Source: Thunnus maccoyii
Taxonomy: Eukaryota > Chordata > Actinopteri > Scombriformes > Scombridae
Assembly: GCF_910596095.1 (NCBI RefSeq)
Contig: NC_056540.1
Location: 29,236,001-29,300,000, forward strand
Length of the DNA: 64,000 bases
Direction of reading: 5' to 3'
Shown here one piece after another: positions 35,201-44,885 of this stretch (the first letter of the stretch is position 1; every line of letters begins with the position of its first letter). A model generated the notes under the pieces. The model saw only the letters and a list, made by a program, of their open reading frames with translations. It searched no databases and was not told the DNA's origin. The translations under genes and the position numbers were made by a program.

Positions 35201-38200
35201 CAGAACCTCTGCTCTGTATTTTCTAAAACATGCTAATTGCTTTCATGTTTGCTTTTTCAGCAATTCTCAGATCAACATCCAGAGAGCGCATCAGGCATCA
35301 AACTGACAATGGCACAACTCTATTTAGTACAAGGTACTGTTATGTTTTCATACAGATATTATGGTTTGTTATAGTTTCATGTCTCCACAAAGACTCTGTG
35401 ATAAACATCTGCAAATTCATAATGTTTACCTGTTCTCTCTGTTGGTTCAGGATATTTGAAATTTAATTGTTAAGCTTCATAGACCAAACAATCTTAACTA
35501 CTGTTTGCATGTTTTACTAAAAACTCTTTTCACATGATTATCAGATTGTTTAAGAATCAAAAAGTACTAAATCTAATCACACAATCTGACATTTTTTCAC
35601 TAAACCGGTGCTCGGATTGATTTGTTTATCAGCTGCAAGCTTTGATTTCAAATGATTCAATTGTAATAAGTTAAGTTACATAATGGGCTTTTTCCGTGGA
35701 CACAAAGGCTGCGTTTGTTTTATTCTAATCAGAGCGAGTTTGTGTGCAGACTTTTAATCACAATGGACTTGATTTCGGTCCTCAGGTCACGTAACAAAAG
35801 CCTGTGATGTCCTGAGGTCCATCGAAGAGTTCAAGTACAAATCAGGGATGGTAAGTCTGAAACTGAAACAATATTTTAACTCATAATGTTTGGATTTTTG
35901 ATGATTTTTATTCTACAACAGTCTCTATCAATGATGAATGATTGATTATTTCTTTTAGTGCTAATTTACTACCCTGCTATCAGTGTAAAATCAACTGAAT
36001 GTCACCTCTTACATCATCCATCTAAACTGTGTCGTTGGCTCTGCAGGTTTCAGCTCTGGTAACGATGTACTCCCACGAAGAAGACATCGACAGCGCTATT
36101 GACATTTTCAAACAAGCTATTGAGCACTACCAGTCCCAACAGGTTTGTGTCTTGTGTTTTTTTGTTTTTTTTTACTTCACAGCTGATTTAATGTGTGCAG
36201 CTGGATATCAGTGATAGTAATAACATTTTGAAGTGGCATTATCTCTTTAGCTACAGCAAAAATCTGCAATATTATTATTTCCTCACATATAAATATATCT
36301 TTCTAGTTCATAAAAGCTTTTTCCATTTTCTGTCCTGAACACTGGTAAATGTTTCCTCCAAGTGTCAGAAAATGATGCATTTTATGTTTCCAGTTTTTGA
36401 AAACTCATTTAATTATTTATTGTAATTCTGTTTGTCATGTCTTTATGGAAGCTTTTAGTTTCCTTCCTCTCCTGCACAAGTGCTTTCACTTTGAATTCAT
36501 GTATAACTGAGTATATGTTGGTAAAACTGTGATGTCATTCTGTACAAACCAAATCATATATTTTCTAGGATAACAAAATATATATAAAATTAAAATTGTT
36601 TGGAATAAACATAAATAGAGTTGAGTAACAGAAGCAATGAGAGACACCTACAGTAACTCAGTAATCATCAGAACATGGAGGAAAGTCACTACAACTCTCT
36701 TTAATAGACGAGCTGTTATGGGGAAATAACACAGCAGTGGATACTTAACAGAGAAAATATAAAAGCAAAGATGGAGACAAATGAATCTTGTAGATCATCA
36801 CGGGTAGTTAAATCTGTGAATACATCAGTCGTATAACACAAGCCAACACAAGTAATCGGTCTTTTCCTTCTTCCTCTGCAGCCTGGATCCGCTGCACACT
36901 TGGCTCTCGTACGAGAAGCTGCCAATTTCAAACTCAAGTACGGACGGAAAAAAGAAGCCATTAGTGATCTGGAGCAGCTTTGGAAGTGAGTCACGGCCGT
37001 CCAGTTCGACATGTGTGAAGTATTTTTGAGAGGGAAAAAACATTAATGTTAAATCTCACAGCTGTTGATTCAGTTTTGTTCAGTCAGATGTCAAGTAGCT
37101 TCAATATGTATCAAGCCTTTTAACAACATGAGAAAAGAAACTTGTGAAGGCAAAGCATTGATTCATTTACATATTTAATGCACACACCGACTGACCTTTA
37201 ACCTTTCCATTTTTTTGTGTGTTATATTATGTTTCGTCAGGTGATGTCAGGATGATCATTTTAACTGCAACAGTTTCTTCTTTTACAACGATGACGGTTA
37301 ATTTTTTTTTTGCTTTTCTTAAAACAGGCAAAACACCAACGACATTCACACACTGGCACAACTCATCTCGGCGTATTCTCTGGTGGACACGGATAAAGCC
37401 AAATCGTATCCTTTCACCTAATGAGATGTTTGAAATGGAAGAAACAAGTAGTTTATGAAGTGTTTCAGTTATTGTTAAAGCATAAATGCCAAACATTCTC
37501 AAACATTCTCTGATTTTTAGCTTCTCAAATGTGAAGATTTGCTGCTTTTCTCTGTGACATAATTATCTTTAGGTTGAAAAGAGATAAAACAAGAGATATG
37601 AAGATGCCACCTTGGATTCTGGGAAATTTTAATGAGCATTTTCCTATTTTTTTATTATTTTTGACATGTTCTAGACAAAATGATTAATAGAGAAATAATC
37701 AGCAGATGTTTGTTACAACCTCAGAAGACACACCACAGATGTTGATCCAGGATCTGATCTTCTGTTGGGTTCAAAATTAGTTTCAAAGTGCCGTGAGGTT
37801 TTGAGCTCCATCGGGTATCATCCACCCTGATTGATCCATAACGTGCCTCTGCTTTTGTTTATATATGCAGTAAAGTCAACATGGCCTTCCTTACAATAAT
37901 AATGCAAAATGCTTATGAAAGACGAGCAGGACCAGATCACTTTGATAACTCAGGACTCTTGTGATTGTGAAAAAGAAGTCATTTTTTAATGCCAATGCAG
38001 GAATTGTTATATACTGTATATATTAAAGGGTTAAGTCCTGAGCGTTCCTCTCCAGCCTCAGCAAGCACCTACCGTCTCCAGACACGATGTCTTTCAACGT
38101 GGACGTGGACGAGCTGGAGAACTCCCACGGAGCCACATACGTCAGGAAAAAAGCTGCAAAGGTCCCAGGAGAAAACCTTCCCAAAGAACAAGGGTAAACA

Positions 38201-40072
38201 CTCACTATTCTCACAGTATTGGCTCACAGTGTTTTGCTGAAGATGCACAGGTGGAGCAGAGTGTAACGATAAACTCAGGTGGCTAAACTTTCACCTCATT
38301 AATGCTAATATGTCTGTTTTTTTTTTGTAATTTTACAGCCAAGGTGATGTCAAAAAGAAGAAGAAGAAAAAGAAAGGTATGCTATTGTTTTACCTGTGAA
38401 TCAAATACTGTGGGACATGTAGTTTATATCCAAAGTGGGATATCATCCACTGTTTGGGAAGAAAACGGCACTCATGCTCATGAAATGTTCAGGAATAAAG
38501 TAAAACAAATTCTGAGTTTCTTAAAGTCTTTATTTACAGTTAAAATGATTATAAATGAATGACACCATTAACGCTCAACAATATTGGGCAACAATATTGG
38601 TATAACTATATAACTATTTTGTCTTATACAAGAGCTTCTTAAGCTCTTGTGGTTTATTATAGTTTTGATGTCTTAAAGACACTTTAAGATAATACAACAT
38701 ATACACAGTTACTGGCCACAGATGTGTCCCATTCATGTTATCACGTTGTTTCGGGGCCAAGTGCTACCTTTCAGTTATTCCTCCTGATCTTCCTCTTAGG
38801 CAAATTACCCAAGAACTACGACCCCAAAGCGACCCCTGACCTTGAGAGGTGGCTGCCCATGAGAGAGCGTTCCTACTACAGAGGCAAGAAGAAGGGAAAG
38901 AAGAAGGAGCAAGTAGGAAAAGGCACACAGGGAGCAACGGCAGGAGCTTCAGCCGAGCTGTGAGTAAACTCCAGATGCTCATCACCTGCCAGTAAAACTG
39001 TCTGGGTGCAATTTACCGTCACTGAAGCAGAGTAATCAACTCCACTAATGGCGGAAAAGAACCTGCGAGATTGTCCTTTTGTTTCCCTGCCAATGAATCC
39101 TCAGTGGAGATCTGCAGCTGCTGCTGAAACAATTTCTGTTGTTTTAGCCAAAATGAAAATTATTCAGTTTCACTCAAAAGAGAGTTACGTACGCCAGGAA
39201 TTTCATAACTGACTGCTGATTTTATTGATAATTTTTGTTAATCTGTAATATTTCAGATTTCAAAATAACCTTTCATCATGACTTTTACTAGATAACGAGG
39301 CAAATTATATTTGACCCTTTTTAAATGTTTTTTTTTTTTTAGTTGTAAAGTAATGTTTCTATTGACATATTGATCATAATGCTGAAAAAATAGTTGATTT
39401 GGTGATTACATGATTAGTTATATGCCCAAAAAAAGGACAAATGACAACAGTTAGTTCCAGATAATTTGCTTGTGTCTGTTTTTATATAATATTAGTTTAT
39501 ATTATTTAAAATGAATAATTTAGAGTTTTAGACCACTGTTCAGACAAAACAAGCTACTTAAATTAAACATATTCTTGTGCTCTGGGTTATTGTGAGGGAC
39601 ATCTGTCACTATCTACAGACATTTTATGAACTTAAGGATTAATAATAATTAAAAAAAAAAAAAAGATCTAGAGACTAATCAATAATAAAAACATTCAAAT
39701 GCAGCCTCAGTTGACACTTTAAAGTACAGACTGGTGGTACAAGGTTGCCTCACTTCAGCACATTTCAACTTGTATTAGAGTTAAAACATTAATTTCAGGT
39801 GTGATATTTTCCCAGAATGAACAAATATTTCCAGAGAACAACCTCATTCCCATTCTGATTTATTTATATTTTGTCTTCTTCTATGCTCCAGGGACGCCAG
39901 TAAGACAGCCAGTAGTCCCCCTACCTCCCCGAGACCAGGGTCCGCAGCCGGCTCATCTACAGCCGCCTCCAGCAACGTGGTCCCCCCACGACAGCAGAAA
40001 CCCGCAGCCTCGGGGGCCACTCGCAAGAAGGCACCACAGAAGAAGAAGAAGGGAGGCAAAGGAGGCTGGTAG
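29300..40072 (+). CDS. srp72: signal recognition particle subunit SRP72
   Basis: Nineteen coding exons: 29300-29399, 30610-30730, 31408-31528, 32837-32980, 33279-33390, 33486-33517, 33853-33977, 34147-34204, 34332-34463, 34557-34685, 35261-35333, 35786-35850, 36047-36142, 36882-36985, 37328-37405, 38056-38193, 38339-38376, 38800-38959, 39892-40072. They join in phase to 668 residues (human 671). SRP72 forms a heterodimer with SRP68 on the S domain of 7SL RNA and is needed for co-translational targeting to the ER. The N-terminal two thirds is TPR-type helical repeat, with blocks such as FEKAYCEYRLNR, GRTEEALQLYNQ and GRKKEAISDLEQLW. A lysine run (near residues 545-555) and the RNA-binding signature NYDPKATPDLERWLPMRER (561 on) follow. 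The tail ends KKKKGGKGGW, as in other vertebrates. Start MASGGVSV is preceded by GAAG. Intron 15 (37406-38055) has a U12-type donor. Confidence 0.97.
30810..31022. mobile_element. partial copy of the palindromic TTAA element
   Basis: Shares CACAGAAGGAGG, TTTGTGGATTTTGTC and GGAGGAATGATTACAGCAAG, in order, with 9450-9640. It is a single arm without recognisable ends, in srp72 intron 2. Confidence 0.6.
31022..31262. repeat. ATTAAT/AGTTGCAG MITE, copy 3
   Basis: Carries CAATTAATCGTTGATAAAAT near one end and GTCGATCAACTAATTGCTTA near the other, with GTGCCTAACGATAATTTGAT between. It abuts the TTAA-element fragment in srp72 intron 2. Confidence 0.5.
32068..32720. mobile_element. dispersed retroposon-like repeat, probably LINE-derived, reverse orientation
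   Basis: Starts GGCAAGGCAGGTTTATTTAT, then GGCAATTCAAAGTGCTTTAC, an A-rich stretch, and later GGGAGTTTGTTCCAGATATG and GACTCTGGGGACAGACC. I recall this order from a common teleost repeat whose forward end is TAAATAAACTTGCC. It fills much of srp72 intron 3. No intact frame remains and the clade is not assigned. Confidence 0.5.
34785..35185. repeat. teleost dispersed repeat (GCTAGCA/ATGCTAACA family)
   Basis: CATGCTAGCAGATCTGTGAGG, several ATGCTAACA words, AAATTTCATGGCAATCTATC and CAGTAATTGTTGAGAAATTT occur in the order known from an abundant fish repeat that ends in GAGCCATGGCTAAA. It lies in srp72 intron 10 and is non-coding. Confidence 0.55.
37406..38055 (+). other. srp72: srp72 intron 15 with U12-type donor
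   Basis: The donor reads AAATC|GTATCCTTTC, a perfect match to the minor-spliceosome 5' consensus GTATCCTTT. Phases on both sides join K-S-L correctly, so the site is firmly placed. The acceptor is CCTCTCCAG|CC. The best branch-site candidate, GGGTTAAGTCC about 21 nt before the acceptor, fits the U12 consensus TTCCTTRAC poorly. Confidence 0.65.
37487..37730. repeat. ATTAAT/AGCTTCTCAAATGTGA MITE, copy 4
   Basis: GCCAAACATTCTC, AGCTTCTCAAATGTGAAGAT and TTCTAGACAAAATGATTAAT mark the interior and right part of the same family, in srp72 intron 15. Confidence 0.6.
39510..39710. repeat. ATTAAT MITE, copy 5
   Basis: TTTTAGACCACTGTTCAGAC, AAACAAGCTACTTAAAT and CTCTGGGTTATTGTGAGG are the interior blocks of the family. 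The ends are decayed. It lies in srp72 intron 18. Confidence 0.5.
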
Positions 40073-40390
40073 TCAGAGGGAAGCAACATCTGTATGGTCG
40101 AGGAATCACTAAGACATCATAAGCTTTTCAGTTTTTTATTTCTTTTATTATTTTTTTTTCCATTCATTCAAATCTGTAAAACCAAAATGTCCCCTGTTGC
40201 TCTTCTACACCGTTAAATCGTCTTTTAAAAGTACAGAAGAGAAAATGAAATGGCCCCAAAATCTCACCAGGATGTTTTTTCTTTTTTTTTTTTTTTTTTA
40301 AAGGGCAGTTCAACTGAAATCAACTTTTTTGTTGCTTTGCAAAAACAGATGTGTCCTGAAATGTTTCTGTTTTTAATTTGTTTTGAGTCG

Positions 40391-40413
40391 TGACCTTTAT
40401 GAGGTCAAGGTCA
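40391..40413. promoter_or_regulatory. cluster of AGGTCA half-sites in the srp72 3' UTR
   Basis: TGACCT, five bases, then AGGTCA twice in direct tandem. As DNA this is an everted pair plus a zero-spaced direct repeat. As RNA, GACCU and AGGUC can pair around UUAUG. It may be chance. Confidence 0.3.
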
Positions 40414-40982
40414 AATGAACAACAGAAAGCTTTGCAGATATGATGAATGTTTTATTAAAAGGTCCAGTGAAAGGAAAATTGTTTTCTGTGCTGTTCCCTG
40501 CTGTTCTCGGGTGTATGTTATATACCAAATGTGTATTTAAAAAAAATGATTTTGAGACATCTTGCAGATTTACACCCAGTAAAATGTTAGAAACGATTTT
40601 TGGATCAGTCAAGTTTAAAGTTGCGTCCCTCCTGGTATCAAACCATTTAATGGAGTCCTCTTTTTTTTCATTTAATAATTAAGAAAATTGAATTTATTGT
40701 CATTTTTCGGGTTGCCCTCATCTTTATACTGTTCATTTATTACTGTTAAATCATGTTTAAGGACCTCGAGGATGTTTTAGGAACACAACTGCTTTTGCAA
40801 GGTAACATGAAATTCAGTCGTGTCAGAACTGTCCACAAATACTTCTTGGCTTTGAGGTTTAGGATGTCGTACTCTGTCTGAATGCATCATGTGTCTTTAA
40901 TTGCAATGATGCAGTGTTAAATTATATGTATTTTTGAAGCCCTGTGTTAAGTCTAAATTCAAGTAAAAGAACTTTAAGTCTT

Positions 40983-40988
40983 AATAAA
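40983..40988 (+). terminator. srp72: poly(A) signal of srp72
   Basis: AATAAA about 910 bp after the stop, followed 20-35 bp later by TGTGTTATTTGT, a fair downstream element. An earlier perfect signal was not noticed. Confidence 0.65.
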
Positions 40989-41679
40989 AATCTTGACAGT
41001 CACACAACTCCTGTGTTATTTGTAGCTGTATTTCATCCTTAAATTAAGTGAGTTTCTGTAGAAGAGAGAATAATTATGTTCACATTGCTTTTGTTCACTA
41101 TCAAACCAAACACTTCACAGCAGCTACTCTTGACCTTCGGAGAGTCTGTGAAGAGAATTCAAGGACATGAATGAGTTGAGACATTAGTTTGTATGAATAT
41201 TGTTTTATTCTGCACACAATGTCCTGATTTTTAGTCCATTATGTGCAGCATATAGGATGTATGTTACATGACATAAGCCTTCACTAAGTTAAAGGTTTAA
41301 ATTAATCATTTTAAATCAGTTTAAACCCAAAATCTTGATTCTGTAGGCAGGTGGGTCATATGGAGGTATTTTGAGGTTTTCCCTTTTTATAGTTTATTAA
41401 TTGGTGCACATTCATTTTTAATTCAAAACTTCTCATCCATATGACCCATGTGGAGATCTGTAGTAGCATACAAGAGTAAAAAAATATATAGTTTAAATTG
41501 CTGTAGCAGCAGTTTTGATGAGTTTTGCTTGATTGGTTATTTGTCATAATCGACCACGCCCACGTAATTTGCCAAAAGCATCCTCACCTGCTGTGATTAT
41601 GTGCAGAGCACCTTTGGACTTCTGTCAAGCAATTTAAGACTTTTAATCTTGCAATTTGAAGGTCTGTTTTGTGGACAGG

Positions 41680-42762
41680 ATGCCTCGTTCGCCGCCTATT
41701 TACTCGGATTTCTTCGACCAGCCTCTGACAGAAGACGTGGAGGAACTCCTGGCTCGTTTCCAGCAGACTGACTCGGTGAGATATGTGGAGTTTTCAGCTA
41801 TCTGGAGGCAGATGGGCTTCTCAGATGTCTTCAGAGGCATCACCAGTATGGGTGAAATGAAGAGGTTTTGCAGGATAACGTTGGCCACAGCAATGAAGTA
41901 CTTCCTGCCGCCATACAGCTACCAGATCCGAGTGGGAGGTTTGTATCTGATGTTTGGTTTTTACCACACTCAACTGGCCATACCACCTGTCAGGATCAGG
42001 CTGGCTCTGAAGGACTGGGCTCAAGTTCAGAAGTTTCTCAAAGACTGTGTGGACTCTGGGCACCATGATGTGCTTTACATATATCAGAAGCTTGTTGCAA
42101 GCAAGGCCATAGACTACACCGCCATGCCACATGTTCTCACCTTCCAAAAGCAGAGAAAACCAAAGAAGAAGGCTGTGTGTGCAGAGTTTCTGGGGAGGAG
42201 TACCGCAGTCCAGGAGCTCATCTCTGCAGAGACGCTGGAGGAGCTGACCAACATCCAGAGCCTCTACAAGAAGATGAAGGAGGCCACCGAGGAGGTCAGC
42301 CGCCAGGCCACCATGACACATGAAGACTTTGCCACCCGGCTGAGAGACTGTGTGTCGGAGTTCATCACTTGGCAGGAGAAGACTTTCTCAAAGCATAACA
42401 AAGACAATGATGATGAGGATGAGGAGGAGGAGGAGGAGAAACCATCTGAGATCGAGCCCAGCAGCAGAGCCAGGCTCCTGTCCTCCATCAAGCAGAAGAG
42501 CTACAGCAACTTCCAGGAGGCGTCTAAGTCCCGGAGGCACCGGCAGGCCGAGACGGTGGACTCCTCCAGCTCAGGGGCAGAGCAGGTTCAGGAGACGGCC
42601 ACTCTGCAGCGCAGGAGGCCTCCTTCACTACGGGCCCGGACCTGGAAGAACCTCGGGAAGATGCAGGAGGAGAGCAAGCTCCAGGCTTGGCTCCTGAGTG
42701 CTCCTGAGCAGGAGAGGGTGCCGGTGAAGAGGACCAACCAGGTAGCACCCTTCAAGCCATGA
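41680..42762 (+). CDS. snapc1: snRNA-activating protein complex subunit 1 (SNAPc1), intronless
   Basis: One uninterrupted frame of 360 codons with TGA at 42760-42762; human SNAPC1 is 368 residues. The subunit belongs to SNAPc (PTF), which binds the proximal sequence element of snRNA genes and drives their transcription by RNA polymerases II and III in the nucleus. The N-terminal half carries the family blocks: LARFQQTDSVRY, FSAIWRQMGF, YFLPPYSYQIRVGGLYLMF and IRLALKDWAQVQKF. A basic KQRKPKKKA stretch follows. The second half is less conserved, with an acidic run near residues 241-255 and basic serine-rich sequence after it. The real start is ATG 41680; the frame extends upstream to 41656 but with no other ATG. 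GTGGACAG just before the ATG could be an acceptor for a 5' non-coding exon. The mammalian gene has many introns, so this copy may descend from a retroposed mRNA. Fish have more than one snapc1 gene and I cannot say which this is. Confidence 0.93.
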   Translation: MPRSPPIYSDFFDQPLTEDVEELLARFQQTDSVRYVEFSAIWRQMGFSDVFRGITSMGEMKRFCRITLATAMKYFLPPYSYQIRVGGLYLMFGFYHTQLAIPPVRIRLALKDWAQVQKFLKDCVDSGHHDVLYIYQKLVASKAIDYTAMPHVLTFQKQRKPKKKAVCAEFLGRSTAVQELISAETLEELTNIQSLYKKMKEATEEVSRQATMTHEDFATRLRDCVSEFITWQEKTFSKHNKDNDDEDEEEEEEKPSEIEPSSRARLLSSIKQKSYSNFQEASKSRRHRQAETVDSSSSGAEQVQETATLQRRRPPSLRARTWKNLGKMQEESKLQAWLLSAPEQERVPVKRTNQVAPFKP

Positions 42763-42923
42763 AGAGAAGCGAGGAAGAGGCACTTAAAGTCCATTTGAGT
42801 TAGAAGTTAGTTTAGTCTGTTGCTTTTGTTCTTTAACCAAGTTTGTTTAAATCAGAAATTGATGATTTTTCACTTATGAATGTTATGTGTCTGTTCAGTT
42901 GTTGTATTGATATTTAATTTGTT

Positions 42924-42949
42924 AATAAATAGATTGGCTGGTTAATAAA
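42924..42949 (+). terminator. snapc1: two poly(A) signals of snapc1
   Basis: AATAAA at 42924-42929 and again at 42944-42949, 160-185 bp after the stop, followed by T-rich sequence. Confidence 0.75.
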
Positions 42950-42959
42950 TTGTCTCCTT

Positions 42960-44115
42960 TTTTCACTGGGAGAAGGTTTGGCTTTAAACGCTGGACTTCC
43001 TTGTCTTTCATCACTGAACTAGCATTTGCTCTCTGTTTTATGACAATACAACTAATTTATAATAAAATAAAATCTGAATCACAAATAACAGAGTAACAAA
43101 AAAATCACCCCCCCCCCCCCAAAAAAAACAACCAAATGTATAAAAAAAATCTTGACAGTTACAAAAGGTCCAAATACTGTAAAATTATGATGTGGGATTA
43201 TTGATCAATCCACAAAACCTATAAACTATAAATGTATGAAGGATATTTTTCACGTGATAAAGTCTACGTAGTATCTTCTGTGACACTTCCTGTTTGCAGC
43301 ACAGTGCTTATCACAGTTTAAATCCCAAGCTTTATGCAGACCACAGATGCGCTGATGAAGAATCAGTGCTTTTTGAGTTAATATAGGTTTTGGGGTTTTT
43401 TTTCCCCCTTTACAGTGATTATTTCCCCCAAAATATTTTGAAATGAATTTTAATCATAATTTAAGATAAGAGACAACGTCAAATACAACAACATAGCTTT
43501 AGTTTAATGTGAATTTGAGAATTGTGTAGAAAATTCTTGTAAGACAGTTAATATTCATTCTTACCTAATAACTAGACAATTATAGCTACTGTATGGTTAA
43601 AAAAAAGAAGCCAAGAGGTCTTTGGTGATGATATTTTATACAACCTGAAAGGCCCACGCATGAAGTATAATTCATCTTACATGTAACACATTACCTCTCA
43701 TCCTGACCCCCTACCCTCTACAAACATAAAACACACACACACACTTCACATACGTTCTCTGTCCTGTGTTCTTTTTAAGTCTTATAGGGCATTATAAATG
43801 TACCTCCATACCTTGTTGAACTGCTTTGTTTTATTGTTATCTTCTGACAATGTCTTTTCTATGATTAAATAATCAATTCTTTCCATATCTGTAAAGTAGG
43901 GCTCTCTGTTTTTTTTTCCAGTGTATTAAAATGAGCTTCTTATAAACAAAGGAGGAAAACATAAGCAACACTTCATACACAGTTAAGAGGAATTTGGATA
44001 GAATTTATGAATTTTATCTCTGGTGTAGTATTCCTTTCATCAATTTGCATTGTATTAACTATAGATTTTTATTAGTGGTAATGCTGTTAGTGAGATATAA
44101 GCATATAATCTTCAT
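42960..44115. other. intergenic spacer between snapc1 and arl9
   Basis: AT-rich with no gene seen. It contains a C13 run followed by A8 (43108-43128) and a short CA run near 43732. Confidence 0.5.
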
Positions 44116-44461
44116 TTAAAGGTGCAATGTGTAGAATTTAGTGGCATCTAGTGGAATGAACTTGGCAGAGATGGAATATAATATTCACAAATAAGTTTTA
44201 ATTAGTGTATAATCACCTGAAAATAAGAATCATTGTGTTTTCATTAACCTAGAATGGGCCCGTTATGGGAGCAGGTCCTCTTCCATGGAGGTTGTCATGT
44301 TGCACCGCCATGTTTCTACAGTAGCCCAGAACAGACAAACCAAACACTGGCTCTAGAAAGGGCCTTTCGCATTTTTCACAAGTTTTGCGGCAACCATAGC
44401 TTCTCCTACATGCTTGGAAAAGGAGGAAAGGGGCACTAAATCTTACACACCGCGCCTTTAA
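44116..44461. mobile_element. TTAA-bounded MITE, copy A
   Basis: Begins TTAAAGGTGCAATGTGTAGA and ends TCTTACACACCGCGCCTTTAA. The interior shares GGAATATAATATTCA, ATAATCACCTGAAAATAAG, TCCTCTTCCATGGAGG and GCCATGTTTCTACAGTAGCC with copy B at 58389-58751. It has no coding capacity and looks piggyBac-type by its TTAA target. Confidence 0.8.
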
Positions 44462-44885
44462 CTCTGTACTGTTGTTTTATTTATTTCATGTATTTATTTT
44501 TATTCATTATTTTTATTTCTTTTTATCATTTCTTTGTTTTTATTTCATTTTCTTTCTATTTCTTATGTGTTGTTTGAGGCATCATGTTCATTCATGTAGT
44601 CAATAAAGAGAAAATAAATAATAATAGTAATAATGATAATAATAATAAACCCGTAGCAGTAATGGCGTCCTCTAGTGGTCATACTGAACGCCGCATAAAC
44701 AAAAACCTGCCCGGAAACATCGTTTAGAGAAGTTCCTCCTGAGCTTCCTGTCTGGCTGTTAATCCACTTGTTGAGAAGAGGAGAAGGACAAGCAGAGGGA
44801 ACAAAGTTAAACCTTCACTACAACTCGGATAATGGCGGAAACCGACGGATAAAAAGCGGTAGTTAAGAAGAAAAAAAACAACCGG

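Noticed and set aside
41656-41679. Longer snapc1 start
   Set aside because: The frame opens at a TTG and has no ATG before 41680; the family start is not conserved there.
41821-42321. Minus-strand frame of 166 codons
   Set aside because: It lies antisense to the conserved half of snapc1. It is a shadow of the real gene.
42264-42748. Other frames of 60-115 codons on both strands within snapc1
   Set aside because: They overlap the C-terminal half of snapc1 in other frames; their S-rich or R-rich composition is what codon shifts of the GAG/AAG-rich gene produce.
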